The translations under genes and the position numbers were made by a program. The notes below the pieces were generated by a model that was given only the letters and a program-made list of their open reading frames with translations, was not told the DNA's origin and did not search any database. DNA of 39,449 bases from Actinomycetes bacterium (GTDB lineage Bacteria > Actinomycetota > Thermoleophilia > Solirubrobacterales > 70-9): positions 1 to 39,449 of the forward strand of contig JAEYSQ010000002.1 of the NCBI GenBank assembly GCA_023434465.1. Direction: 5' to 3'. Positions 26,804 to 35,202 of the stretch are shown here, in pieces. The first letter of the stretch is position 1, and every line of letters starts with the position of its first letter.

Positions 26804-26809
26804 TAGTAT
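26804..26809 (+). promoter_or_regulatory. -10-like element before the paralogous alpha/beta gene
   Basis: TAGTAT in the 47-bp gap, 6 bp before the GTG at 26816, so the transcript would be almost leaderless. No -35 at proper spacing. It hints at a separate transcript for the permease-TrkA genes. Confidence 0.4.
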
Positions 26810-26815
26810 GCCGGT

Positions 26816-27277
26816 GTGAGTTCAGATTCCGAACATTCGGATTCCGACGCGGTCAATGATCTTCGTGCTTCGGTAGGGCGGGTCAGCCTCGAAGTGCAGG
26901 CGCTCGCCGACCAGGTGCAGGAACTGGTGACCGCGGTTGAGGCCCTGGTGCCCCGCAAACCTGACGAACCGGTGACTCCGGCCCCCGAGACCTCCCGGGG
27001 CGAAGTGGTGGTCAGCGTCTCGCCACTTCCTGAACTCGCGATGGCCGCGGTCGCGGAAACCGCGCTCAGGGGACTCGCCTCGGTGCGCAAGGTGGTTTCG
27101 GTAGAACGGTCGAATGACCAGGCAACCTTCGTCCTCGAGACTCGGGAAGACGGGGAACTGATCACCGAGATGCGGCGGGCGATGCCGGTGCCGATCACCG
27201 TCGACACGGCCCCCGACGGCTCCCTGAAGGTCGTGCTCGAATGGGCCTGGGGAAGGTCTGCCACGAGCGCAGGCTGA
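26816..27277 (+). CDS. paralogue of the operon-leader coiled-coil/alpha-beta protein
   Basis: 153 residues, GTG start. An acidic Ser/Asp N-terminus leads to a heptad helix (LEVQALADQVQELVTAVEAL), a Pro-rich linker and an alpha/beta domain from GEVVVSVSPLPELAMAAVAE to SLKVVLEWAW. The domain matches the protein at 17436-17954 position by position: G-x-V-x-V-x-V-x-PL, A-x-x-x-x-AL, LI-x-x-x-RR-x-x-PV. It is thus a diverged copy placed at the head of a different set of membrane genes. No known function. A role as adaptor or small-ligand sensor for the membrane proteins encoded next is possible. Confidence 0.82.
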   Translation: MSSDSEHSDSDAVNDLRASVGRVSLEVQALADQVQELVTAVEALVPRKPDEPVTPAPETSRGEVVVSVSPLPELAMAAVAETALRGLASVRKVVSVERSNDQATFVLETREDGELITEMRRAMPVPITVDTAPDGSLKVVLEWAWGRSATSAG

Positions 27278-27288
27278 GCTGATGCGCG

Positions 27289-29193
27289 TTGGCTGAGCGA
27301 ATTCCGCGCGACGAGAGTCTGAGCCGTGTTTACGGTGCCGGGGCTCTCTTTGCCGCCGGCTACGGCAACGTCGGCTCTTCGATCTACTACGCGCTGGGCG
27401 TAACCGCGGCCTTCGCGCTCGGTCTGACCCCGCTGGCCTTCGCCGTCGCCGGCCTGATCTTCATCTGTACCGCGGCCACTTACGCCGAAGCCACGGTCAT
27501 GTACCCGGAGGCCGGGGGTTCATCTTCATTCGCCCGGCATGCCTTCAACGAGATGGTCAGCTTCGTCGCCGCCTGGGGGCAGATGCTGAACTACACGATC
27601 ACGGTCGCGATCTCGGCCTACTTCGTGCCGCACTACCTGGCGGTCATCTGGCCAGCTCTCGGGCATTCGCCGGGCGACATCATCGCCGGCCTGGTGATCG
27701 TCGGCGGACTTGCCCTCGTCAACATCAGGGGCGGTCAGGAATCAGCCAGGCTCAACACGGTGCTGGCGATGGCGGATGTCGCGACCCAGGTCCTGCTGGT
27801 GCTGATCGGCATGGTTCTGGTCTTCAACTCGGACATCCTGATCTCGAACGTTCACTGGGGAGTCGCTCCGACCTGGGGTAACTTCGCCCTGGGCATCGCG
27901 GTCGGGATGATCGCCTACACCGGCATCGAGACGATCTCGAACATGTCGGAAGAAGCCAAGGACGCGGCCCGCTCCGTGCCTCGCGGCGTGGGTCTGGTCG
28001 TGGCCGTGGTGCTGCTGCTTTACCTGTTGATTCCGGTCGTCGCTCTTTCGGCCATGCCGGTCGCAATGAACGGGGCCGGGGAGTACGTGACCGAGCTCGG
28101 AACCACCTACGCCGACAACCCGATGCTGGGCATAGTCGAGAACATAGACCTGCCGGCCGGGTTGACCGACGGTCTGAGGATCTACGTCGGCATTTTCGCC
28201 GGGATCATCCTGATCGTCGCCACCAACGCCGGTCTGATCGGGGTCTCCAGACTGAGCTACTCGATGGGCCAGCATCGACAGCTGCCCGAGACGATCCGTC
28301 GAATCCACCCGAAGTACCGCACGCCCTACGTCGCGATTCTGACCTTCACGCTCCTGGCCGGTCTGACCCTGCTGCCGGGCGAGGCCGAGTTTTTGGCCAC
28401 GATGTACTCCTTCGGGGCGATGCTCTCCTTCACGATCGCCCACGCCGCGGTGATCTGGCTGCGCAAGAAACAACCGGATGTCGAGCGAGCCTGGCTGCCG
28501 CCTCTGAACGTAATGCTCGGCAAGGTGAAGTATCCGTTGACCGCGATCTTCGGCGGACTCGGAACCTTCGCCGCCTGGGTGGTCGTGATGGCCCTCAACC
28601 CGCGGACCCTGGCGATCGGGATGGCCTGGCTGGCGATCGGAATCGTCGTCTACGTGCTCTACCGCCGTCATCACGAGCTGCCGCTGACCAGAACGGTCAA
28701 GGTTCTCCTGCCGGAGCCACTCGGGGTCGAAGAGATCGAGTACAAGTCGGTGATCATCGCCTTCCCGGCCGATCAACCGTTTTCCGAGGACGTGATGGCG
28801 ACCGCCGCGAAGTTGACCTCGGACCGGCGGCGGGGCATCTACATCACGGCACTGCTTACGGTGCCGACCCACCTGCCTCTTGAGAGCGCGATGGCCGAGC
28901 AGGAAAAAGAAGCCCAGAGCAAGATCGAGCGGGCCAAGCTGATCGCCGGCCTGCGGGTCTCGGGGCGAGTCGAGCGGGTAAGACCCGGTCAGGAGGGCTA
29001 CTTCCTGGCCCGTCAGGCCCGCACCTCGAAGGCGGCGGCGATCGTGATCGGACTGCGCTCGAGGGACGGGGTCCCGCAATACGGCAAGACTCTTGAAACG
29101 CTCCTCCGCGAGCGGCCCTGCCGGGTGATCGTCGTTTCCGAGGATCCGGGGGAGAGCGAAGCCGTGAGTGCCCGGGAGCCGGTGAAGGCGTGA
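27289..29193 (+). CDS. APC-superfamily permease with C-terminal USP domain (copy 1)
   Basis: 634 residues, TTG start 11 bp after the previous gene. About twelve membrane helices of the APC fold: unwound TM1 GYGNVGSSIYYALG, PEAGGSSSFARHAFNEMVSF, TM6 YTGIETISNMSEEAKD and TM8 ATNAGLIGVSRLSYSMG. From about residue 484 a universal-stress-protein-like domain begins (YKSVIIAFPAD to CRVIVVSED). Such fusions include both amino-acid permeases and KUP/KimA-type potassium importers. The TrkA-type genes downstream favour a cation role; the acidic TM3 residue used by KimA is Asn here (MLNYTITVA). Substrate unresolved. Confidence 0.9.
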   Translation: MAERIPRDESLSRVYGAGALFAAGYGNVGSSIYYALGVTAAFALGLTPLAFAVAGLIFICTAATYAEATVMYPEAGGSSSFARHAFNEMVSFVAAWGQMLNYTITVAISAYFVPHYLAVIWPALGHSPGDIIAGLVIVGGLALVNIRGGQESARLNTVLAMADVATQVLLVLIGMVLVFNSDILISNVHWGVAPTWGNFALGIAVGMIAYTGIETISNMSEEAKDAARSVPRGVGLVVAVVLLLYLLIPVVALSAMPVAMNGAGEYVTELGTTYADNPMLGIVENIDLPAGLTDGLRIYVGIFAGIILIVATNAGLIGVSRLSYSMGQHRQLPETIRRIHPKYRTPYVAILTFTLLAGLTLLPGEAEFLATMYSFGAMLSFTIAHAAVIWLRKKQPDVERAWLPPLNVMLGKVKYPLTAIFGGLGTFAAWVVVMALNPRTLAIGMAWLAIGIVVYVLYRRHHELPLTRTVKVLLPEPLGVEEIEYKSVIIAFPADQPFSEDVMATAAKLTSDRRRGIYITALLTVPTHLPLESAMAEQEKEAQSKIERAKLIAGLRVSGRVERVRPGQEGYFLARQARTSKAAAIVIGLRSRDGVPQYGKTLETLLRERPCRVIVVSEDPGESEAVSAREPVKA

Positions 29194-29393
29194 GACGCGG
29201 CGGAGCATACGATCGTTCTATCCGGTTCTTCTCGGCGATCTATCTCGTCATCGGAATCGTGATCGTCGTGATGACCCTGACCCGCGGCGGGGGACCGACC
29301 TCGGTCGGTTTCCTGATCGGTCTGGCCTTCATCGGGGTCGGGGTGGGGCGCTACCTGATCCAGCGCAAGGTCGCCCGCGAGGATCCCGAATGA
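29190..29393 (+). CDS. small two-helix membrane protein between the two permeases
   Basis: 67 residues; GTG overlaps the upstream stop and its stop overlaps the next ATG, so all three are coupled. Two hydrophobic helices (FFSAIYLVIGIVIVVMTL and GFLIGLAFIGVGVGRYLI) are joined by a Gly-rich turn TRGGGPTS, with a basic C-terminus. Possibly an accessory subunit of the permeases. No family recognised. Confidence 0.78.
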   Translation: MRRGGAYDRSIRFFSAIYLVIGIVIVVMTLTRGGGPTSVGFLIGLAFIGVGVGRYLIQRKVAREDPE

Positions 29394-31357
29394 AGCAGGA
29401 CGTGACGCGCGCATCCCGGATCAGGATGGGCAACGTGAGGATCCCGGAGAAGGCGCCCCAGTCGGGGGCACTATGGCTCTTGATCGTCACCTACGCGGCG
29501 GTCGGGTTCTCGATCTACTTCGCGCTTGGCGTCGTCGCCAAGAAGGGCCTCGGGCTGACCCCGCTGATCTTCCTCGCGGCCGGTCTGCTCTTCGTGCTGA
29601 CCATGTTCACCTACATCGAGGGCAGCGCCCTGCTTCGCGAACGCGGCGGCTCCTCTTCGTTTGCGAGGCACGCGTTCAACGAACTGGTCGCCTTCGTTGC
29701 CGGCTGGGTGATGCTGCTCGATTACCTGATCGTGATCGCGCTGGCCGTGCTTTCGGTACCGCATTATCTGCGGCCGATCACCGGCGACATCGACGGCACG
29801 CTCTGGGTGCCGGCGATTATCGCCGTCGTGGTGATCTACATCACCGTCCTCAACACGCTCGATGTTCCGGCCCGCCGCCGGCCGCGCTTCCTGCTGGTGC
29901 TCGCCGGCCTGGACCTGCTGACCCAGCTCCTGGTCGTGGCGATCGGCGCCTTCGTGGTGATGAACCCGGAGAGCCTGACCCGTCACGTCGAGCTTTTCAC
30001 GAGCCCCGGGACGACTGACGTCATCTACGCGACGGTGCTGGCGATGCTCGCGTACGCCGGAATCGAGGCGGTCTCGAACCTCGCGCCGGACCTCGATCTC
30101 AACCCTCGTCAGTTTTCCCGGGTGGTCATCCGGGCGATCTGGCTGGTCCCGTTGCTCTACGCCGCAATGGCCGCGGTAGCCCTGATGGCGGTACCCGTCT
30201 ACATGGGCCCCGACGGTCTTCACACGGAACTCGGTACGACCTATATCGAGGCGCCCGTGCTGGGGGTGGTCGAAGCGTTCGATCCGGCGTGGTTGTCGGA
30301 CGGTCTCAGCTGGCTGGTCGCGATCGTCGCTTCGGCCACTCTGATCTGGGCTGCCAACACGGCCATGCTCGGAGTGTCGCGGCACACCTACACCCTCGCC
30401 GTGAACCGCCAGATCCCCAGCTGGCTCGGTCAGCTCGGTCGGCGTTACGAAGTCCCCTACAAGGCGATCATCCTCTGCGCGCTCGCGGTCTTCGGTCTCG
30501 CGCTGACCGGGGACATCGAGGCCCTGGCCGGGATTTACGCATTCGGAGCGACGCTCGCGATCACGATCGCCCACCTCTCCGTGCTCAGGCTCCGGAAGTC
30601 GAAGGCCGAGGCCGAGCGTCCCTTCAAGGCACCATTGAACGTGCCATTTTTCGGCGCGCCGAGACCGCTCACCGCGGTGCTCGGTGCCTTGCTCAGCAGC
30701 CTCGCCCTGATCTCGGTCCTGCTCTTCCATGACTCGGCCCGCTGGGTCGGTCTCGGCTGGCTTGCGATCGGCCTGATCGGCTACGTGATCTACCGCATGG
30801 GCGTCGAGCAGGTCAGTCTGACAAAGCAGGTCACGGTCGATCCGCACGCGCTGACCCGGCCGCGGGTCTCGATCGACTTCCACAACATCCTGGTCCCGAT
30901 CTTCGGCACCCGGATCGATGACGACATCGTCTCTACGGCCGGACGGATGGCCGCCGAGGGCGACCCCGGGGAACAGGGCGGGCGGGCGGTGCTGACGATT
31001 CTCTTCCTGATCGAGATTCCCCTGAACCGCGAAATCGGAGATCCGCTTCCGGAGGAGGTCGCCGATCAGGCCCAGCGGGCGACCAAACGGGCGAAGGATG
31101 TCGCGGACGAGTACGGAGGGGTCGAGGTCCGGGTCGAGATCGAGCGGGTCCGGCGCAAGGGGACCGGGATCGTCTACGCGGCCCGACGCCTCGGCGTGGA
31201 TGCGATCGTGATGGGGGCCGAGCCGCCCAGCCCGATAAAGGGAGGAGCCCAGTTCGGCGGGATCGGTGACTACCGGCCGGAAGAAATCGGCCCGGTAACG
31301 GCCTACGTCCTCAAGCGGGCCCCCTGCCGGGTCGTTCTGACCGCGCCCGGAGACTAG
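29390..31357 (+). CDS. APC-superfamily permease with C-terminal USP domain (copy 2)
   Basis: 655 residues. Same architecture as the permease at 27289: TM1 TYAAVGFSIYFALG, ERGGSSSFARHAFNELVAFV, TM6 YAGIEAVSNLAPDLD, TM8 AANTAMLGVSRHTYTLA, and a USP-like domain from about residue 496 (DFHNILVPIFGTRIDDD) to the end. Here TM3 has LLDYLIVIA, keeping the aspartate-tyrosine pair that binds potassium in KimA, while the TM1 aspartate of KimA is not evident. The two copies are clearly paralogous but well diverged, so a heteromer or different substrates are possible. It is followed 9 bp later by the first TrkA-type gene. Confidence 0.9.
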   Translation: MKQDVTRASRIRMGNVRIPEKAPQSGALWLLIVTYAAVGFSIYFALGVVAKKGLGLTPLIFLAAGLLFVLTMFTYIEGSALLRERGGSSSFARHAFNELVAFVAGWVMLLDYLIVIALAVLSVPHYLRPITGDIDGTLWVPAIIAVVVIYITVLNTLDVPARRRPRFLLVLAGLDLLTQLLVVAIGAFVVMNPESLTRHVELFTSPGTTDVIYATVLAMLAYAGIEAVSNLAPDLDLNPRQFSRVVIRAIWLVPLLYAAMAAVALMAVPVYMGPDGLHTELGTTYIEAPVLGVVEAFDPAWLSDGLSWLVAIVASATLIWAANTAMLGVSRHTYTLAVNRQIPSWLGQLGRRYEVPYKAIILCALAVFGLALTGDIEALAGIYAFGATLAITIAHLSVLRLRKSKAEAERPFKAPLNVPFFGAPRPLTAVLGALLSSLALISVLLFHDSARWVGLGWLAIGLIGYVIYRMGVEQVSLTKQVTVDPHALTRPRVSIDFHNILVPIFGTRIDDDIVSTAGRMAAEGDPGEQGGRAVLTILFLIEIPLNREIGDPLPEEVADQAQRATKRAKDVADEYGGVEVRVEIERVRRKGTGIVYAARRLGVDAIVMGAEPPSPIKGGAQFGGIGDYRPEEIGPVTAYVLKRAPCRVVLTAPGD

Positions 31358-31366
31358 GATGTTCCG

Positions 31367-31876
31367 ATGTTCGTCGTGATCGTCGGTTGCGGAAGGGTCG
31401 GTTCGAGCGTTGCCCGCTCGATGCTCGGCGACGGACATTCCGTTTCCTGCCTCGACCGGGATCCCGAGTCCCACGCCAGGCTCGAGGTCGGGCTCGACAG
31501 CTCCTGGGAGGAAGCGGGGGGCAAGTTCACGGTCGGGACCGCACTGGAAACCCAGGCCCTGGAAGAGGCGGGCATCGCGGAAGCCGACGCCTTCGTCGCC
31601 GCCACCAACGGTGACAACACGAACATCGTGATCGCCCAGATCGCCCAGAAGCGCTACGAGGTGAACACGGTGATCGCCCGGATCCTCGATCCGCTTCGGG
31701 CGGAGTGGTATCGCGAGCAGGGCTTGAGGACGATCTGCCCGACCAAGGTCGCGATCGAGATGCTCGAAGACAAGCTGCGCCGGGTCGCCGACCCGACTTC
31801 GCTGGATGCCGGAACCGCGGAGTACGCCGATTCACCGCCGGCCTCGGGGTCGACCGCCTCCGAAGTAGGCGCGTAG
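31367..31876 (+). CDS. TrkA-N (RCK) potassium-channel regulatory subunit, CeoB-like
   Basis: 169 residues. One Rossmann RCK_N domain: MFVVIVGCGRVGSSVARSML (GxGxxG), the acidic end of strand two in CLDRDPES, and IAQIAQKRYEVNTVIARILDP. It lacks a TrkA-C domain; the C-terminus is a short low-complexity tail. RCK proteins bind NAD(H) or ATP/ADP and gate K+ transporters. It abuts a second, longer TrkA gene with no spacing, as in the ceoB-ceoC pair of mycobacteria, and follows two APC permeases. Confidence 0.93.
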   Translation: MFVVIVGCGRVGSSVARSMLGDGHSVSCLDRDPESHARLEVGLDSSWEEAGGKFTVGTALETQALEEAGIAEADAFVAATNGDNTNIVIAQIAQKRYEVNTVIARILDPLRAEWYREQGLRTICPTKVAIEMLEDKLRRVADPTSLDAGTAEYADSPPASGSTASEVGA

Positions 31877-32536
31877 GTGTACGTGATCGTCGCGGGCGCC
31901 GGCAAGGTCGGAGTCAACCTCACGCGTGAGTTGCTTGGCCAGGGCCATGAGGTCACCCTGATCGAGAACCGGCGCCAGCGCTATCTCGGGGTCGAGCAAT
32001 TGCTCGAACACAATGTGCTCTACGGGGACGCCTCCGAGCTCTGGGTGCTGGAACGAGCGGGAATCGAGCGGGCCGGGATGGTGATCGCCGTGACCGGTGA
32101 CGACGAGGACAACATCCTGATCTGCCAGGTCGCCAAGGAGAAGTACGCGATCGACCGGATCATCGCCCGGGTGAACAACCCCAGCAACCGGGCGCATTTT
32201 GACCTGCTCGGCATCAAGCCGGTGGTCTCGGCGACCGAATTGATCCTCCGTCTGCTCGAACACGAGGTGCCGCACCACAACCTGGTCCATCTGCTCGATC
32301 TCGAGGAAGAAGAGATCGAGATCATCGAGATCCGGCTCGACGACGAATCCCCGGTGGTCGGAAGCACGGTGAGTGAGCTGAACACCCCGGATAACACCCT
32401 GGTCATCGCGATCATTCGCGACGGCCGGGGAATGGTGCCGAATGCGAACACCATCTTCGAGGCGGGCGATGACATCCTCGCCGTGCTCGACCCCGAGCGG
32501 GAAGAGGACCTCAAGTCAATCTTCTCCCCCTCCTGA
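31877..32536 (+). CDS. TrkA-N/TrkA-C (RCK) potassium uptake regulator, CeoC-like
   Basis: 219 residues, GTG immediately after the previous stop. RCK_N: MYVIVAGAGKVGVNLTREL, LIENRRQRY, GDASELWVLERAGIERAG, EKYAIDRIIARVNNP. RCK_C from about residue 145: IIEIRLDDESPVVGSTVSEL and IFEAGDDILAVLDPE. It should assemble with the shorter RCK protein and regulate a K+ permease. No trkH/ktrB-type pore gene is present in the window, so the APC permeases upstream are the natural partners by position. Confidence 0.94.
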   Translation: MYVIVAGAGKVGVNLTRELLGQGHEVTLIENRRQRYLGVEQLLEHNVLYGDASELWVLERAGIERAGMVIAVTGDDEDNILICQVAKEKYAIDRIIARVNNPSNRAHFDLLGIKPVVSATELILRLLEHEVPHHNLVHLLDLEEEEIEIIEIRLDDESPVVGSTVSELNTPDNTLVIAIIRDGRGMVPNANTIFEAGDDILAVLDPEREEDLKSIFSPS

Positions 32537-32552
32537 GAGGCCGGGAGAAAGG

Positions 32553-32623
32553 CTGCGGGGCAGGGACTCGAACCCCGATTTCACGGACCAGAACCGCACG
32601 AATTACCATTATTCTACCCCGCA
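32553..32623 (-). tRNA. tRNA-Gln (anticodon CUG)
   Basis: Read on the minus strand: acceptor TGCGGGG pairs with CCCCGCA, discriminator G, D stem GAAT/ATTC, anticodon stem TGCGG/CCGTG (two G-U pairs), loop TTCTGGT with anticodon CTG, variable loop of 4 nt, T stem CGGGG/CCCTG (one G-U) and loop TTCGAGT. CCA is not encoded. The U1-A72 pair is typical of bacterial tRNA-Gln. It lies between the trkA pair and a lipoprotein gene, transcribed toward trkA. Confidence 0.95.
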
Positions 32624-32691
32624 GCGGGTGCCCGAAAGAATAACGACGCAGCCTCGCGGATGCAGTTCTGGGCGCCGACCGCTCTCTCTGT

Positions 32692-32697
32692 TACTTT
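32692..32697 (+). promoter_or_regulatory. -10-like element before the lipoprotein gene
   Basis: TACTTT, 7 bp before the GTG at 32705, which would give a leaderless transcript. No clear -35. The region 32624-32691 must also hold the minus-strand tRNA promoter, for which I see only a TTATTC-like -10 near 32638-32643. Confidence 0.35.
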
Positions 32698-32704
32698 CAA
32701 AAGC

Positions 32705-33376
32705 GTGCCTACCACCGGTTTCAGCGTGCGACGGCTCGCCGTCGCCTCAATGACTGCAATGGCCCTCGGACTCGGCGTAGCCGCCTGCGGGGGCGGCGAT
32801 GACGGCGGAGACGAGACACCGGCCCCCGTCGCAACCACGACCGAGGAAACGGTCGCGATCACCCAGGAAGAGCTGATCAGCCAGGGAGACGAAATCTGCG
32901 AAGAGGCCAACTCGGCCCTTGGATCGATCGAAGCATCGACCGCCGACGAGACCACCAAGTCGGATCAGGTCGCCGACATCTACGACGGCATTGCCGAGCA
33001 GCTCGGTGATCTCGGCACTCCGAGTGACGGCGACCCGCCGACCGATGTCATCGCTGCCGCCCAGAATCTCGCCAACGGCTCGACCGACGTCACCGAGTTT
33101 CAGACCGCGGCGACCGAGTACGGGTTCACAGCCTGCGCCGAAGCTCCCGATGCCACCTCGTTCCCGACCGATTCCGCGGGCTCCGAAGCCGGAACCGATT
33201 CCGGCGAGACCTACGTTCCGCCGGTGACTGAATCGGTACCTGAAACTGCTCCCGCTCCGGCCCCGACTCCGCCCCCGAGCACCGGTGGTGGCGTCGCTCC
33301 GAGCCCTCCGGACACCGGCGGTTCGACCGGCGGTGGATCGGGCGGCAGCTCCAGCGGCGGCATCGGCCCCGGCTAG
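32705..33376 (+). CDS. lipoprotein with small helical domain and Pro/Gly-rich tail
   Basis: 223 residues from the GTG at 32705; the open frame from 32660 would put an unlikely 15-residue lead before the signal peptide. SVRRLAVASMTAMALGLGVAAC gives a basic N-region, hydrophobic core and a lipobox ending VAAC. The mature part has a mostly helical stretch (ITQEELISQGDEICEEANSA, ADIYDGIAEQLGDLG, EFQTAATEYGFTACAEA) with two cysteines that may pair, then a long tail of Pro/Thr, Gly and Ser. Function unknown; similar small actinobacterial lipoproteins are common. It shares a CTAG stop with the convergent ABC gene. Confidence 0.8.
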   Translation: MPTTGFSVRRLAVASMTAMALGLGVAACGGGDDGGDETPAPVATTTEETVAITQEELISQGDEICEEANSALGSIEASTADETTKSDQVADIYDGIAEQLGDLGTPSDGDPPTDVIAAAQNLANGSTDVTEFQTAATEYGFTACAEAPDATSFPTDSAGSEAGTDSGETYVPPVTESVPETAPAPAPTPPPSTGGGVAPSPPDTGGSTGGGSGGSSSGGIGPG

Positions 33377-35202
33377 GCGGTTTCCCGCGACTGGCTGGTC
33401 CAGCTGCTATAGAGGCCGGCGTACAGTCCACCGGCGCCGATCAGTTCATCGTGGCTGCCCGATTCCTGGATCTGGCCGTCCTCGAGCACGACGATTCGGT
33501 CGGCCCGCCGGATGGTGGAGAGGCGGTGGGCGATCACGACCGCCGTGCGTCCTTCGAGCACCTCGTCGAGCGCCTTCTCGATCACCTTTTCGGTTCTGGT
33601 GTCGACCGCGGAGGTTGCTTCGTCGAGGATCAGGATGCGAGGCTCGGCGAGGATCACGCGGGCGAATGCCACCAGCTGGCGTTGCCCGGAAGAAAGCTGG
33701 ACTCCGCGTTCGCCGACCTCGGTCTCCAGACCATCGCTTAGCCGCTCGATGAACGGGGTTGCGCCGACCTCGTCGGCCGCTTCGGCGATGTCACAGATGT
33801 GAGCGTCGGGTCGGCCAAAACTGATGTTCTCGGCAATCGAACCGGAGAAGAGGAAGCCCTCCTGGGGCACGATTCCCATCTGGCTCCTCAGCGCCCGCTG
33901 CTTGTAGTCCGAGAGGGGCCGGCCGTCGATCAGGATGCGCCCCTCCTGGGGGTCGTGGAACCTGGTGATGAGTTTGGCCAGGGTCGACTTTCCCGCCCCG
34001 GTGCTGCCGACCAGGGCGACGGTCTCTCCGGGCGAGATTTCGAAGTCGACTCCCCGGATCGCCCAGCGGGGAGGTGAAGGAACGGGCTCCGGTTCCTCGC
34101 CCGATTCGGCCCGCACCTCGGGATCGTCGTAGCTGAAAGAAACCTGGTCGAAGGTAATCCGTCCTTCCAGCGGTGGAGGATCGATCGCATCCGGAGAATC
34201 GACGATCTCGGCCTCCGTGTCGAGCAGCGTGAAGATCTTGTCGAGGGCGGCCATCCCCTGCTGATAGGTCGCGTAAAGCTGCGCAAGCTGCTGGATCGGG
34301 TCGAAGAAGAGCTGTAGGTAGCCGATGAACGACACCACGACCCCGACCATGATGTTGCCCTCGACGACCTGCCAGCCACCGAATGCCAGGATCGCCGCCG
34401 TGCCGACTGCGGTCAGGAGTTCGGTCGCCGGGAAATAGCTCGCGTTTAGGTAAACGGTCGCCATGTTGGCCCTGCGGTTGGACTCGTTCAGTTCGGTCAT
34501 CCGGGTGACGTGCCGTTCTTCCTGGCCGAAAGCCCGGACCACCCGCACCCCGCTCAGGGTCTCCTGAAGGTGCGAGGTGACCTGGGCTATCCGTTCACGG
34601 GTTTCCCGGAAAGCGCCCGCGGAGTACTTCCGGAAGACCAGGCTGGTGATCAGAAGCAGCGGCAGGACGGCAAAGGTGACCAGAGCCAGCCGCCAGTCCA
34701 GCAGCAGCATGATCGCGACCACTCCGATCAGGGTCAGGAGGTTGGCGAAAAGGGTCACGATGCCTTCGCTGATCAGCTGGTTGAGCGCTTCGATGTCATT
34801 GGTCATCCGGGAGATCAGCGCCCCGGGGCGATTGCGGTTGAAGAAGCCGATCGACATGCGCTGAATGTGCTTGAAGACCTGTTCGCGCAGATCCTGCAAC
34901 ACCCGGATCCCGACCCAGCCGACCAGCCAGGTCTGCAGCCAGGAAGTCACGGCGTTGAGCGCGATCGCGATTACGAAGAGCGCCACGGTCAGGTTCAAAG
35001 CGGAAATGTTCCCGGCCTCGATCCCGGCATCGATCGCCCGCCCGGCGAGGTAGGGGGGTGCCAGGGCACTCGCGGTCGAGGCGAGCACGGCCAGCGCCAT
35101 GAAGATGATCCGGGTCCGGTAGGGCCCCAGGAGTCCGAGCGTCCAGCGGATCTTGCGGCCGCGTCCGGCGACGATCTCGCGGGTTTCCTGGCGGGGACTC
35201 AC
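33373..35202 (-). CDS. ABC exporter half-transporter, consensus-ATPase subunit
   Basis: 609 residues: six-helix ABC transmembrane domain (GFFNRNRPGALISRMTNDIE coupling region) and a nucleotide-binding domain with Walker A GSTGAGKST, a signature LSSGQRQLV (second Gly replaced by Ser), Walker B ILILDEATSAVD with the catalytic Glu, and H-loop IAHRLST. A 20-residue acidic/Pro insert sits at the start of the NBD (RAESGEEPEPVPSPPRW). With the upstream gene it should form a heterodimeric exporter of the TM287/288-BmrCD class. The start overlaps the upstream stop by 4 bp. Substrate unknown; drugs or lipids are typical. Confidence 0.95.
   Translation of the reverse strand: MSPRQETREIVAGRGRKIRWTLGLLGPYRTRIIFMALAVLASTASALAPPYLAGRAIDAGIEAGNISALNLTVALFVIAIALNAVTSWLQTWLVGWVGIRVLQDLREQVFKHIQRMSIGFFNRNRPGALISRMTNDIEALNQLISEGIVTLFANLLTLIGVVAIMLLLDWRLALVTFAVLPLLLITSLVFRKYSAGAFRETRERIAQVTSHLQETLSGVRVVRAFGQEERHVTRMTELNESNRRANMATVYLNASYFPATELLTAVGTAAILAFGGWQVVEGNIMVGVVVSFIGYLQLFFDPIQQLAQLYATYQQGMAALDKIFTLLDTEAEIVDSPDAIDPPPLEGRITFDQVSFSYDDPEVRAESGEEPEPVPSPPRWAIRGVDFEISPGETVALVGSTGAGKSTLAKLITRFHDPQEGRILIDGRPLSDYKQRALRSQMGIVPQEGFLFSGSIAENISFGRPDAHICDIAEAADEVGATPFIERLSDGLETEVGERGVQLSSGQRQLVAFARVILAEPRILILDEATSAVDTRTEKVIEKALDEVLEGRTAVVIAHRLSTIRRADRIVVLEDGQIQESGSHDELIGAGGLYAGLYSSWTSQSRETA

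Noticed and set aside
26769..26815. Possible c-di-AMP or c-di-GMP riboswitch before the permease genes
   Set aside because: The gap is only 47 bp and lacks any conserved riboswitch core.
29471..31474. 667-codon minus-strand frame opposite the second permease
   Set aside because: Shadow frame with repetitive Asp/His/Arg composition produced by the complement of hydrophobic codons.
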